Part shown: in pieces, positions 48,101-63,100 of the stretch | Position numbering within the stretch: position 1 is the stretch's first letter | Layout: each line of letters begins with the position of its first letter | Assembly (NCBI GenBank): GCA_003993805.1 | Contig: RSEF01000001.1 | Span: 59,902,204-59,966,203, forward strand | Direction of reading: 5' to 3' | From: Himantopus leucocephalus | Lineage: Eukaryota > Chordata > Aves > Charadriiformes > Recurvirostridae | Length of the DNA: 64,000 nt | The notes under the pieces: generated by a model | Seen by the model: the letters and a program-made list of their open reading frames with translations, nothing else | Told to the model about the DNA's origin: nothing | Databases searched by the model: none | Position numbers and translations under genes: made by a program

Positions 48101-51100
48101 TAGCTTTTTATTTTTGTATGGGAGAATTTTTTTTTGAAAATGAGAAAAAGCATTCCTGGTTTGGGGTGGAAGTATTATTGCTTCACAGGAGCTGGAGTCA
48201 GTGTTCACTAAGCTTTCTGCTAATATTTGAATTAATTCCAATTAATAGAACATATTTCTAACCTTCCAGAAAAATCTTTCTCCTGTTCCCCCTCCCACCC
48301 AAAGTGTTAAATGAATCTCTTCTACATGTATTTCCTTACTAGAAAAGCTGAAGTAGGCAAACAGAATAGGTGTTTTGCTGCTTTTGTAAAGTGAACTTTG
48401 GCTATGTGTACAGTAACGTGGGCAGCAGGGGGTCTTTTCTTTCTTTTTTTTTTTTNTTTTTTTTTTTTTTTTTAAACTGTGAGATAAAATTTCAAGTCAA
48501 TCCAGTTCATTACAGTACAGGTTATGCTGTGTGAACATTATGAATTCTATTAAAATGGACATGAATTGGACTCCTCAGTGGCAGTATCAGCAGAGAACCT
48601 CAAACAGCAGGATAACTGAGTTTCTTTTTTCTTTTTTTTCCTTTCCATTTTATTTCCATTATAGGTGAAGCATGTTGGTGAACCAACAGGTTAAGTACAG
48701 TTTGTCTAAACTTAAATTTAGACTTTAGCTGTAAACTTAATACATAATTGTTAATAGTCAATTAAAATTCATTTTAAAAAACTTAATATAACATATACTT
48801 TGAAAGAAATGTATCATATGTCACTCTTGAATTTTCTAATTAGAATTTTTCCTAAAATAAGAATATTTCATTTCAGTTGCAAAAAAAACAGCACGTAACC
48901 ATAACTAAGTCAACTGTAATTTTTTTTAATAATGGCTGCCATGTCATTGATTAAATACAGTTTCCCTTGATGGAGATGACTTTGAAAACAGTGGGGAATG
49001 ACTGGAACCTGATATAATACCTAATATATATATATATATATATATAATATAACCTAATATATTTAGTTTTGCATCTCAGTTTCATAATGAAGCTTAAGTA
49101 TTGGTGCTGTGAATCTATAACTTGTTTTCTGTGCCTTTTCCTGTTAAGTTTGGAAATCTCTGCTGTTACTTCAAGGAGTACCCTAATTACTTTTTATTTT
49201 TATTAAGTTGGCACCGTGTCTTACAGTATGTTAAATTTTTTATTCTTTTATTGCTATTTAAGTAATTTATCCCCACTGTAAGGTACTGTGATCTGCACTG
49301 TGGGAGATGTGGAAGGTAAATATTCTTCACTATATGCACTTTCTCTGTGCCCCCTGAAGAGTTCCATTGTGCATAGTGTCAAATACTTCAAGGCATTGGA
49401 AGGATGCTTTGAAATTGAATGTGTTCTTGGCTTTGTTATGTTTTTAGTCTGGTACATCTCTTTTTGGTTGTCCTGAACTGTACAGCTTCTTGTTAGTTGC
49501 ATACTGGTTAGGTCAGTATAGTCAAAGTTTTCATTACGCAGCTTGGAACTATGATTTTGCTGTATGACTGCTGCTCCTTTTTCAGCCTTCCTCTGCTCCT
49601 TGCTCCAAAAGGAATGGCCACAGGGATGTGGGAGGGGGCATCTTACTATGTTCGTGTTAGTCTCTCAACTTCCATTTTTTTTCCTGCATGCACAGAAATT
49701 TAAGGGTTCTTATTCAGTCCCAGTCATTTTACCAACGGCTGATCCGGTGCCTCAGGTCCTAGAATTGCATTTCTGAAGACATGACAAGCACTTTTAATGT
49801 ATTGGGTAAATATTATTGTTACGGAGGCAAAGGCATTTTTAATTATATACCAAATCTTTAGAATGGTTTTTAAGTATTTTATTATGAATCCCAGTTATAG
49901 ATACAGGATTTATATATATTATATATAATATATAAATATAGCTATGGTATACTGAGGGAATCTATGAAAGAAGTTTTTATTACATTGTGACATAAAAGAA
50001 CAGTGAACAAATTTGAATGGGGTTGGATGTGTTAAAAATGGCTGACATAAAGTCAGTCTGTTCAAGAATGATGATGTTATGTTTGTTAAAACACCAGGTC
50101 AGGTAAATAGTCTTTTCTTCCCTGTTCCCCACTGCAGGTGCACCTTATCCTCTTACGTAGTAAATCTTTTTTCAGTCTAAATTTCATCTGTGCGTTTCAC
50201 CTTTTCAGCTAATACTGGGGTTTTGTTGGGGTTTTTTTGTTTTGTTTTATTTTTTTAAATCCACCAGTGTCCTATCCATTTCCCATTGTTTCTGACATGC
50301 CTTGATTTGTTTGGTTAAACTACAGTTTAATTTAAGCTATTTTGCTGACTATGGGAAATTCATCTGGTAAAATGTTAATGAAGTACATTTGTAACTCCTA
50401 TGCCTTTATTTTGCAATGTGTAACAAACTTTGTGAACGTCTGTTGGGAAACAATGTGAACAAAGTGGATATGTCAGCTTATGATTTATAAGCAGCTCTTA
50501 ATTCTATATTGTTGAAGGATTATTGATGAATATGTTTCCTTGCATTTCATGGTTTTGTCACTGAAAATAAACGTGCATAATTATATATGTAAAATGGGAT
50601 ATTTGATTTTTGTCTCTGGGGTTATGTTTACGCTGTTTAAAATGTAACTAGCTGTCATCTGTGAGGTGGAACCTTTACCTGAGACTAATTAAAAATCTAA
50701 ATGATAAAGATGTTAGTGGGAGGACAGTTTAAAACTTATATGTGAATGGATTCACTTGAATTTTGTTCCTTACAACAGCCACTCAATTCAGCTACGTGAC
50801 GTCCTGGTGGGAATTTTTCAGAAAATTTTTTTAATTCATTTTTTGAAGTGGTTTGTCTTTCCCTGAGACTATATCTGTGTTACCTAAACCACCTTCCATT
50901 ACCGAGAGCAGCTTTCAATAAGTAAATGTACTTGTGTTTTGTAGGCTCCAATATGTCATTTTGGGCCAAAAAATTGAGAGGAATATTAAAACAATCTAAC
51001 TGATTGTCTTACTACACCAGACATAGATAATAGCTTTTAAAAGCTGCATTAAACTAATCTGAAATGTACTGTAAATAAAATCTATTTACTGATTAATAAG

Positions 51101-54100
51101 ATGATCTTCCATCATCCAAGATGGCTATCCCACATAATACTGTTGGGAAACTGTCAGTGGGCTCTGGGGAAACAAGGTAGATGTTTCACCTTAAAAGAGT
51201 AAGAACCAGTAAAGAGACGTGTGTGTGTGCAAGTGTGCATGTATGTGTTTATTATATACCCTTTTAACTGTTTGATTAAGGAAAAGCAAAATCACAGCAG
51301 TAGAGAAATACTTTAAACATTGTGTCAAGTGTTCCTTTATGGCTTTTAGTTGGAATTGTGATTGCTAGTGCCTTAAAAACAGCATTTCTGGCAACCCATC
51401 TCTCAAGACAGCCTTTCTTGATTTATGATTCTTATTAACAGGGGTAGCAGAACCAATGTCTACTCTTTGCACCAGAGAAATGAGAGGGTATATAATACAT
51501 AGCGGTTACTAAGACTGGTTATTCATTTTTTCCATGCTTGCATTGTTCTTGTTCTGTAGGAAGTGTTGCACAGAACCAGTTAAGAGTAAGGGGAACACGG
51601 CAATCTTGTAAATGCAATACGTAAAATGTCTGTTAATAGTGTTTGAGTACTACACAAGTATGCAACCACACACTATCAAAACATGTATTGCAGCCCTGTG
51701 AAATTTTGTTTATGCAAACTGTGATCTCGGTAAAATGATGACATTATTGCATTATCATTTTAATTTCTATCTTGGTAAGAGATTACAAATAGATTTGGTA
51801 CCTGGTCAAATAAATTTTCATGATAGCTTTGCAAGGCTGGAATAATTACTTCAATTTTGTGGGAGTTACTGCATTGGAAAAAATAACTGTTAAGGAGTTA
51901 TAAGTCTGACATTGAAGGAGTTAGTGACTGAAATATGCTCCAAAATGTATTAAACAAAATAATTTCCACAGCTGCTTAGACTTGTGTTTGAAATCTGTAG
52001 TTTTGTATATGGATGACTAAAAATGTAATATGGGCGTTATAATTATGCATACAAACACATATCACCACACTCCTCAGACACACCCCGTTCCCAGAACATA
52101 TTTTTAGCATCACTACCCATCATTTAAGATTGATTTTGCTATTATATAACGCCTTGGTGCGTCATGTATGATTGTGGTGGTGGGATGCTTCATGGATTGT
52201 CTGTTTTACAACCCCCAGAATTTTTTCTGTTCTGTTACTGTAGAGACGAAACGGTTACTAATAAAACTGTCTGCGCTGTGTCAGTGTGCCACACGTAATC
52301 TTCAGAATTTTGATCTTTACTACCCTGGAATTAATTTTTATTTTGCACTGTATTTTTTTGTTGTTGCATTTTTTTCCCTTCATTTTTCACTTTTACGTGC
52401 TGAAATGTTCCTTTATGAAAAGCAGGTGGCATTACAATGAGTAGCATTGTTATCTCTATGTGATGAACTGAACCGTGGCGTTATATAATACCAAAACCTT
52501 TTCTAAATCATACATATCATATGTGAATAGAGGAATGCATATTCAGAACTTTCTTCAAATTACCAACATTTACCTTTTGATTTTTCCTGTGATACAATAC
52601 ATGTGCATGTTGGCGTGTGTATGTATGCTGTTATATAAAATGATGTAAGAGGTAAGGTTTGCTGTTCAATTTGAGTTTGAGCGATTTCTTTCCCAGTTTT
52701 CTTCAGTAGTTTGCCATTGACATATATATGCTCTGATGTTCTAACTACTTTTTTCTGTGTTAAATTTCACAATTGTGGTTATGGCGGGAGATTTTTTCAA
52801 CATCAAGTCTACCATATGTGCTTTGGCCTTTAAATTCAGTCTCCTTCCTTGTATTTGTTTTTCTCATGGAATTGGAATAGCTTTTTTCTACATATACACA
52901 CACCCCACTCCTTTTTTCTTTTTCTTTCTTTTCAAAATTACAAATAATGAATCAACCTAATTTGCAGCAGTGCTGATCTGAAAAAGTTGTGGGATAGCAA
53001 AGCTAAGGTGATACTCTTTCTCCCACTACAGTGCATTTTACAACAGTGTGAAATGGTCTTAGCATGTGGAAAAACATAAAAAGATAGCAGCCTGTCTCAG
53101 TGTCCCTACTTTTCCAGAGGCAGGTGGGGAAACTGCTTCAGAATCACTTTAACACCAGAGACAGTCCTTCATTTTATTGCGAGGCTGATTCCTTTCTGAT
53201 TTCCTTTTATTAATTTACTGTTGACTAGTGTGTACATTAATTATTAGATATTGCAGTCAATGGCATACTAGGATATAATGATGGTCTTCCAAAAGAAGGA
53301 AGAAAGTTCTTAATTGTAAAGTATTTATATTGGTTTTATTGCAAATTTTAATTGTGACTCCAGAGTCAGGTGACCCTGTTCACTGTATTTATGTGTTTTT
53401 AACATGTTCCAGGATTTTTAGTACTTCTAGGAACTCTTTTTCTATTGCACTGCTTTTTTAAATTTCTATAATATCCACATGGCATTGGTTCTAGAAAGTC
53501 ACTCTACAATTCTTTTCTTCTTCAAGGAAAACTGTATGATTGTTGCTTTTTTCTAGCACTTCTCCCCATAAGTATACCTTGTTTGTCAGTACATCTATTA
53601 CTCAGTACGTTGTTTGTTAAAAATACTTTTGTGGTTGGGATTGGAAGAAAGCAGATGTTATGTTGTCATAGTATATGCAGTGGAAAATGCATGAAATTGA
53701 GTATAGGTCATTTTTACCAATTCTTTGTTGAAAACCCTGAATTGAAGTGTAATTACTGTAATATGAGTAGAGATTCCATGTAAGAAATTAAAACAAAGTG
53801 TTTTCTAGTAGTTTTCATGGTAAAAAAAATCTGAAAATTTCCAGATTTTTTTTTACAGAAGAATCAGTACTCTAGATCACTTTTCAGCAAAAGAATCTGA
53901 ATACTTGCATTCATTTTATACATACTTTTCATTATTTTATCTTCCATATGCACTATAAAGCAGTTTATGCTTAACTGATTAAGTGATGTTTAGAGGAGGT
54001 TATGACAGCTTCTGTTTCAGGACTTACCAGGTTTCCCTCAGATATTTGAAAGGGCTGAGGATGTACTCTTTCAGTTTTGTCCCTCTTCTAGGGTCTTTCA

Positions 54101-57100
54101 CTTGCCGGTTTCACAAGTTACGTGCTTGGCATTCAAATACTTTTCCTTCACACTTGACAAGTTAGATGCTTGCCTGGGGCATTTGGCATGCAAACAGACC
54201 CCAGGGACAGTGATATATTGGTAAATACAGTAGGTGTGAATGTGACTTTGCAAACTGAAGCAGCTGGGTAGAAGACATGCAATTTGACAAGATTTTCTTT
54301 AAAGAACACACTTTTCAAATCAGATCAAGATTATAAATGTGAAGTGCCTACTCCTTGGCTGGGTGTTTCAGGAAAAAACGCACAACACTGAATGAGAATA
54401 GCGGAGTAGCATTACAGTACGCCCGCACCATCCTTCTGTATTTGTGGTGGTGCATGCTTGGCTGCTGCTTGGCTTGTCATTCCGTTTTCCCCTGCTGCCT
54501 TTTTTTCCTCCCTCTGCTGCCTTTTTTCACCTTTGTTTCTGCTTAGTCATACCTTGCAGTCCTCTTCCCCCGCTTCACCCTAGTGTTTTGCCTTTCAACT
54601 CCAAGTTGTGTGCATCTTCTGGGCTGGATCTACATTAGACTTACGTATGAAGTGTTCGGTTACAGGATGCATTGTTTTTATGCAAAACACCTTAATTGCA
54701 AATGGAAGTTCACCAACCAGATGAAGAATAAAGATGTGACTATATTAAAATTAGGAAAAGATGAAATTTTGTATTTTTCTTGCTCTCTTCCTAAAAGTTT
54801 TTTTTTCACACTTACCTTTAGCACTCTGACATTTCAGAGTAGGTTTTGATCGATTTAATTTTAAATTTCATTTTTTCTTTGCATTGTTTTGTGTTAAGAT
54901 TATTACACTGCTGGCTGCTATATGAAAGCAGAGAAAGATTTAAACTAAGGCAGCTCAGATACAGTTGTGGTTAACTGGATGGTTTTGTTCGTGATGTTGC
55001 TACTTCCAGGTTGTACAAAGTTACCTCATCAGCTATGGATAAAACAGGTCGAAAATGGCAGTGTGAATGACAGTATTTTGGAGGATTTCCACTTACTTGG
55101 AGTTTAAAGGCTTACACATTAAGATACATGAGCTGTTAAGAAGGATGGGAAAAGGGAGTTTGGCAGTTTACACCTCTTTTAAATTTCAATGTAAACTTTT
55201 TTCTGTCTGATATCTAGAAACTACCCAGATGCTGTTGTAAACAATCAGATTTATGTGCCACTTCTGGTCTGTTTGGAGACCGGTGCTATGGTTCTGACAA
55301 ATGATGAAACAGTGGTTTGGGGGTTGTGATTTTGTTTCCTTTGGTTTTTTTGTAACTGTGATCTTTAAACAGATAGAGATCACTTCGTATTACTGTGATT
55401 ATTTTGCTTCTGTTCCAGTTTATGTGATGTTCTAAGGCCACTGAATCTTCTGATAGTCAGACTTGCTAGGGAATATGTGAACTGAAGCACCAGGCATATG
55501 TTTTGGGTTCTCATTAAATGGTTTTGATTATTTCACTAGTGTGACTGCGCTGATGAAAAGGTGTTACGATTGCATCATCTGCATCTGTGCTCTTCTGCAG
55601 AGATCAGCTGAAGCAGGTTCAGTTTCTTGGCTTCCTGTGTTTGGAGAAAGCTGAAAACTGATACGAGACCAGAATGCCTTGACTTTGCTTTTCTGCGTTA
55701 CCAGTTTCTGCCCAAATGCTTGTTGAAACCTAATGTTAGGAGCTGAAAGACTTCTGTGAGGGTGGTTCATACATGACTGAAGGTCCAATGTCAGGCTTCC
55801 CTTTGCCTTCATCAGGGCTGCAAGCCTTCTTAAGCTGGTTGCTAATTTTGCTCAGATCAACGTATCCGAATCTCCTCTTGTGATGTGTGGCGTGGCAGTC
55901 TCCTCCTCAGAACCCCCATTCCCTTCTTCTTCCAGAAGCAATAGCAGTTGTTTCTGTCTAGCCTTCCCTCAAACATAGCTCTGTTGTAAACTGGACTATT
56001 CACAAGTCCTTGTAGAAACAAAAATTTCCCTGAGCGACTTTCTGAATTAAATAGTCATGATGTTCAAAAGGGGTATTTTTATTTTCTTGATTGTTTGGGC
56101 CTAGGATTTTCTGAAAATGATTTATTACTTGCCTTTGGCAGTGATGATTCCAAATGGTTCCATTTGTAGGTCTTAACCATTCAGGTGGTAAGTGACAACA
56201 CACCATATCGCCCTGCACACAATGTGCAACATTTTCAGTGTTTCTGGTTTCCTTAAAATTTTCCTGTACCCCTAAATTTCAGTCAAGGAGATACATGGTT
56301 GGTGAACTAGGGGAATCTAGTTGGGGAGGCTGGGGAGCCAGGATTTCAGGGTGTGCAGTGTGTGGAGTACAGCATCTTTTGGAGTAGCTGGAGTGCGTGC
56401 CCTGGAACTGGGACTGGGGGATGTACCACAGAACACCACTCAAAACGCTGCCCTGCAGATGTGCAACTTGTAGTGTGGGTTGTGGAAAGAACCTAACTAC
56501 AGATAGTTCCTGTTGAGATTGCTGCCAGGGTTGTTTAGTAGAAAACCTTGAATAGTGTGGCTAACTACAAGGTCTTTCCTCCTGAGAAGTGCACATATGG
56601 GACCTTGTCAGCTGATTTGATTTATCATTTGTTGCCTGTTTAACTAACTCAAGATTTTGGCCTTTGAGACACACCAAAATAAAAACTGCATGCAATGACA
56701 CCTGCTGACTTGGAAATTCAAAGAACTTTCTTAACTGGCATGGTTAAGTAGGACTTCAAAACAGGATTTAGATTTCTTTGCAGAGGAAAAATTGAAAGGA
56801 AATTACTTCAGACTAGTGTATTTTATTGGGGGAGAGAAATGAATAGCTTAGTGTTACTTTTTTTTTTTTCTTTCTCCAGTTCCTTATAAATCTCCCCCTC
56901 CATTTTTCAATCTGCTCTCTCTTGGCAGAGTGCCATAGTTGAAAATACACATCGTTGACTGGGAAGATTATCAAGTTGGAATGAAATTCCTCTTGACTTC
57001 ATGCTAATCAAATAATCATTGATTATTTGAATGTGCCTTTTATCTTAAGCGTCAAGTGGGTAAATCAGCTCATCATACTACGAAAAATGAAGCTGGAAAG

Positions 57101-60100
57101 TCTTTGAAATAAAAATCACTCAACAGAACAATTCCATGGTTAATAAACGTGAAGGGTGTTTCTCTGTGTATAGCAAAGATAGAATCCCTGTGGACGTCTC
57201 TTCTATCACCTGTGAACATAAGTAGCTAGATATTTCTTACTCAAATTGTGTGTCGTGTAGGTTATTAGCAGAGTTTCATCAGTGGCAGCATTAGAACTTA
57301 AGGCAAGAAGAAATCAGGTTATAATAATGCATAATGAAGAGATCAGTCATGTCAGGCACTCCAAATTCAATGACCAGTTATTTGGACACAGCTTTTGTTT
57401 GCATTTAGTAATCATATGATACCTCTTTTCCCTCTCCTCAAAGCCTTGCCTGTGTGAGAATTGTTTTTAGGACCTCCTTAAAGGCTTAGTTTTAGCCAAA
57501 TGAAAGGTCATAGAGCAGATAATCTTGATGCATAGGCTTTTTGCACCCATCCCCATCTGACTACACAGAAAAATCTCTAATCTTCCTAGGATTTATCATG
57601 TTGGCATTTGTACAGGCCATATGGGGCTGATAACTTATGCTTTTTTCCATGTTAATTGTTCAGAGATTTTGACAATTATGTTGCTTTCCTTAACCCTTTG
57701 TCTATCCTAAGGAACCTGGTTTACTCTAATCCGTAAATCAGTAGCAGATCATTCCAACAACAGATGATCATCTCTTCTACAAAACCAAAAAAAAACTGAT
57801 TTTTGCAGCAAGTTTAAGGAACTAGACATAGACATAATTCAAGATTTTTTTCTACGAAGGATATTTAAAAACACAGAAATATATAGGATCTCTTCCGGTA
57901 TTTTTTTCATCACCTAAAGGAAAATGTTGGTGGTGGTCCCTCCAGTCTGAACAGCCAAAGGACAGCAATTGATCCAGAAGATAAATCTTGTTTGATGGTC
58001 TTCTAGGGTTTTTTATAACATTTAGCCTTCAGAATAGCTTAAAAGATCCCTTTATTCTCTCTAAAGAGACGGTTACAAATGGCTTCATATATAGAGTAAC
58101 AGAATGCTAGAATTCGTGGTAATGGATAAAAATACAGTAATGAAATTACTTTTAAAAGCTGGATACAATTAGAGTTTTCTGATGGCTTTTGATGACATAT
58201 TTTATAAGCATTACAGGTTCCAGTGTAGCTTTCCCTTTTTCTTATTGTGAAGTTAACTTCTTTATAGGCACATAGCCCGAGCTGTCTCAAGATAAGTAAT
58301 ATATTGCCCCGATGATTGTTCTGTTACAAGGTTATACTACTATAAAGGAAAGCACAGATTACAACTGGATTAAAATACTAAGAGGGATAATTGAAAGATA
58401 TTTTATAACACCAAATTGTTATTTACCCGTAAAATAACAATATGCTACTGGTCATAAGGGGTTTTTTTACTCCTTACAAAGCTGAATACTTTAATATTTG
58501 ATACCACACTACAGTTTTTTGGTTATTGCCAGTTTTTCAAGTCCTGGGAAACTTGTCTGAAACTTCTTCCTGCTGCTCATTTCATAAGTTCCTTTCTAAT
58601 AAGTGCATCAATTCTGAGACCTCTCCTTCTCAATGTTTAATTTGTATCCCTTTTCCACCTATGTTCCCCTGGATTTGCTTTTGCAAAATGAAGGAGTTTT
58701 GTTTTTCAGAGCGGGAAGGTCACAGGAAGTGATTCAGGAGGTGTCATTGATCTTACACTGGATGAAGAGGATGATGGCTCTTCTCAAGGTAGGTGAAAAA
58801 GATTTTGCTAGCTGCAGGGATAATTGAGCTACAAGTATTGTTTCAGTGGGAAGAGATTGACATCCCATGGCATGCTTGGCAGCCTGCAAACTGAGAGACC
58901 ATGCAATAGTAGCCTACAACTACTTGGAGGATAGTTGGAGCACAACTCTTCTCAGGAGTGACAGATGATATATCAAGGGGCAGTGGTGATGAACTACAAG
59001 TTCAGGAGGTTCAGGTTGAGCTTGAGGAGAAAAGAAATCACAGTAGGAAGGTAGTGCAGCATAGAGGAATGGCAGGAACTCTACTTCTGAATGATCTCAA
59101 GATTCAGCAGGGCAAAACTGCAACTAATTTGATTTAGTGTGGGTGACAGTCCAGCTTCCACAAGAGGTTGGACTACATGGCTACCAGAGGTCCTTTCTAG
59201 CCAGGATTTTAATGATTCTGTGAATTGCTTAGCCAAGTGTCAGAATAGCATAGGGAATCAAGCTTTTACCACTCTCCTCTCTTCTGAGGGTTAGATCTCA
59301 AAAAGATAAAAAAGATGGTTGCGCTTGGACTGTGGAACTCTGTCAGGTAAGGTTAAGCTACCCAGTCCTATTTAATGTTCTGTAAAAGACTTGGAATTAT
59401 GGTATGTTTTAAAGTAGCATGTCACAGTATTGCAATGTATTTCAGCTAATCTTTTTCTATCAAAAGTAACATTTTTCAGAGAGGTTTTTCCTCCCTGATT
59501 GCATAAAGTATGTCTTCACCTCACCATAACCATAAAAGATAGACACCGTGGTTGCATGTGCAACTACAAAATTGCTTCTCTAAGTACATTCAGGCTAGGT
59601 TAGCTCCTGTGTGTCTCCATTGCAAAGCAGAAGCTAGACTCTCACTGATTGTCTGCAGCCTTGCAGATTCGCTTCTGTTTAGAGTTTGTGTGAGGAGTCT
59701 ATTTTTTGTATTTTTCATATAAGCTGTAGAAATGTATGGACTAAAACCCTAATAAAAGCGTGAGTTTCACCGTGCAGTGACAACACACCTCTAGAATTTT
59801 GAGCAAGTTTCTTGGGAAATAATTCACGTGTTCCGATAATAACATTCAGATTAAACAAAGGCAAAGTACGCTTCTGACAGCTTTTGCATAATCATAAGCA
59901 TGCGTATACCTTTGGCCAAATATTTTTTGTTTACAGCGAATGTGGAGCAAGTTTTATTTTGTTCTAGATTTATTGGTACACAAAGTACCTCCGGTGTTAC
60001 AGTGTTTACTGCAGTGTGCTGGAACATCAGTTCAGTACTAATTCAAATAGAAGAGCAACACCTATATAGTGTTCCCATGAACACTTATCCTGATTCTTTT

Positions 60101-63100
60101 GTTTAAAGCGCTGTCACCCACATACTAAATAAACCCAATTCTGTTACTTATAAAAGGTATTCAAATAGATGTTAATGTCTGGAGACAGATGTCTTATCAT
60201 GTGCTTCCCTTTAAATCTTTCCTGGTACAACTAGGAAACAAAGTTATGCTGTTTTGGTGGTATACGGTAACAATGTATATCCTTGTTGGTTGAAATTACT
60301 AAAGATTCGGGTTGAGGGTAAATTTTAACATTGTGGTAGATTTTTAAAATGGTTTGTGTAATCTATTCTCTGTCCCTTCCTTTTTCCAATGAAGTTTCCA
60401 TTTGGATTAATAATTAAAATCAATATCAGTAATAATGTATACCAAAGTATGCATATAGCGTAAATTAGACTTAAACTTTACGTTAGGAAATACAGAATTT
60501 TTAGGTGTTTTGTTTTATGAAGTTATTAAGCTGAAATCAGAGTTTCTGTATTGGGTCATGGAAGAGCAGACCTGTATAGACTGTCATCAAGCCCAGTCTT
60601 CAGTCACGGTAGATAGACAAAACCCTGTGTATTATTTTATAGGGCTAATCATGGATTTGACGGTGGGGGATTTTTGGTTGGATTTTGGGGTGGGGTTTGT
60701 TTGGGGCTTTTTTTATAGTAACTAGGGCCATGTGCTTGAGCCACTGGGTTTGGACATGATACTCCTACAAAACGACATAGCTGTCATTCAACAGCTGTTG
60801 TTTTGGCATTTTGAAACCCCGCTCCTCTATTAACACAGAAACACATCTCTAACTTCCAACCTGCTTTTTATATACAGTAGTTTGCATTCAAATAGTGCTG
60901 GGAGGGGGGGAAGTATTAGCATCACACTGTGGAAACACCCAATACAGCCTAGATCTGTATTTCCTCTCTTTACTTTATCAGTGAAGCAACACACAGGCAT
61001 TCGTAATCAACAACATACGCAGTTTTTCCTGATCATCTTCACTGCCCCATACATGATTTCCCACATCAGTAGTAGAAGTTCTTATGAATTCCTAAATGGC
61101 TGATGTTGTACTCTTGGCTATCATCGTCTTTTTTTCTAATTCTCAAGTCTTAGCTTTGTTCTTGTGTGATGTTTTGGTCCACCTCCATACTGGCAGCACC
61201 TTCGAGTTTAGTACACTGCCAGCTAAATTTAGTGCACGCCTTCTGATGTGTGCAAAAATTATTAATGAAAATGTTGCGTAACATTTGAGAAACCGTGGTG
61301 TTAATTTCTGTTAAGAACAATTATTGTCATCCTTTTATCAAAGAGTACTCTAGATACTTTTCTGTCTGCAAGTATCTTGCAATACTTGCACAGTCCCTTT
61401 TGTTAAATATTTGTGCAGCATACTGCATCAAATTATTTCCTAAAAATATTAAAATAACTAATAGATTTAGCTGATACCTATCGCTCGTCTAAAGTGGATT
61501 TGTAATCTGGGAAAGATACAGAAGTGTATTCTCAAAACCAGCCATGTTCCACTTTTTTTTTTGCATTTATCTTTTTGTTGGAAAAAAATATTAAAGACAT
61601 ACAGTATTAACTTTTATTTTATAAGCTGGTTGATAAGCAAATGTGTAGTTTTCTGGATCATTTCTTGTCTTATTCTTGAACATGCGTATGCTGTTTGCTA
61701 TTCTGTAATCCCATTATACCACTTCTGAATTAGTACGCTGATTAAAACTCCTTACTGCTATAACTGCAGTTTTGTAGGCCCATTTTCTTGCATGGAAATT
61801 AACCCCTCTTTTTCTCAATTTTGTGTATTAGATTTGGAGTTTTGCTTACGCCTCCAGTGGCAATGATTTCCATTTTATGCTCCTTTCCATAAATCAGATT
61901 GTCCTGTCTCCTCCAGTGCCACATTTTTAATGAATACGATGCTGTGTTCATTTAGCATTGGAACTGTTCCTGTATTACTTTTAACCTTAGTCCTGTGCTT
62001 ACTATGCACCCAGTCTTCCTGTTTTTCGTGTTGTTTTTTTACTTACATAGCTAAATTAGCCATTGCTATTTGTTTCCATTTATTTAGTGAAGTCTAGTTG
62101 GTTATCTTTCGTCACTTCCTGTTGTTGGTACAATCCTGACCTAGTTTCCAGCAACTGGAATCTCTGCAGGGCTCTTGATTTGTCGGGGACAAATGAACTT
62201 GTTTCTGTGTGAGATTAAAAACAAGAGCAAAACCAAAAAAGCCTTCACATTTGTCCAGACTGTCATTTTTACTTGAACTACATTTTCACAGCAGTAGCGT
62301 GTGTCTGGGTTCTTAATAGTTGGATCATGAACACATCTTCTCTAGGTCATGACTAAGAATGCACTCGCATCACTTAAATTATCCAATGGCAGTTGCAATG
62401 TGCATCGGTCTGTAAATATTCAAAGTGAACAGGTGCACGCATCTCTGTAGGAATCTCTTCAGAGCCAAATAATTTGTTGAACACTGGGAAATCTCTCGTA
62501 CTCAAGGAAAATAAAAGGAGCTTTAACAAATCACAAGACCTGTTACTTGATGAAAGAGCAGGAAACATCACCTTTTTGTTTTCAAAATGAGCATTCCTTT
62601 ACCGCTCCTTTTATAGACTTTGAAAAAAGAAAGAAAAAAATTGTATTTTCATCAAAATGGCTTCAGTGAAGTAGCTCAGCTATTCAGTCTAGGGGTAGAC
62701 AATACCATCTGCAATTTATATTGTATTTTATTTTTGAGGTCTTGAATTGTATTTAATTTATCATAGCAGTTTGTGAAGGGTACTGCTACTTCAAGCTATT
62801 AGTAGGTGGTGTTAAAGACAGCTCAATGAGACCATCAAAATAGTCTCCAGCTGCTAAAAACCCCAGCGTTTTGAGCTACGCTGCCATTAACCCTGTTCTT
62901 AATGCTTTGAAATCTAGTTAGTACATTTAATTGATAGTTTCTAAATGTGTTCTTCAATATATTGTTGATATAGTTTCTCAAGAGTAAAATACATAGTAAC
63001 ATATTTTTTAACGTATTTTGGCTGCTGCATGTGCAATTTTATTAGGGCAAATCTTTTTTTGAATGAGTGCCCTTAAAAACCTTCTCTTTTGTCTTGTGTT

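Larger units (their letters stand above)
46746..58709. other. ATF7IP long intron, 3' part, no gene
   Basis: About 12 kb of AT-rich intron with no supported gene or CR1. It contains a purine-pyrimidine GT/CA run near 46765-46803, an AT dinucleotide run at 49024-49047, an AT palindromic stretch at 49909-49936 and an undetermined base at 48456 inside a poly-T run. Reading frames up to 119 codons (for example at 47902-48261) look like chance. It ends with TTTTTCAG at 58702-58709. Confidence 0.55.

Noticed and set aside
47902..48261. 119-codon frame in the long intron
   Set aside because: AT-rich chance frame without domain, splice or promoter support.
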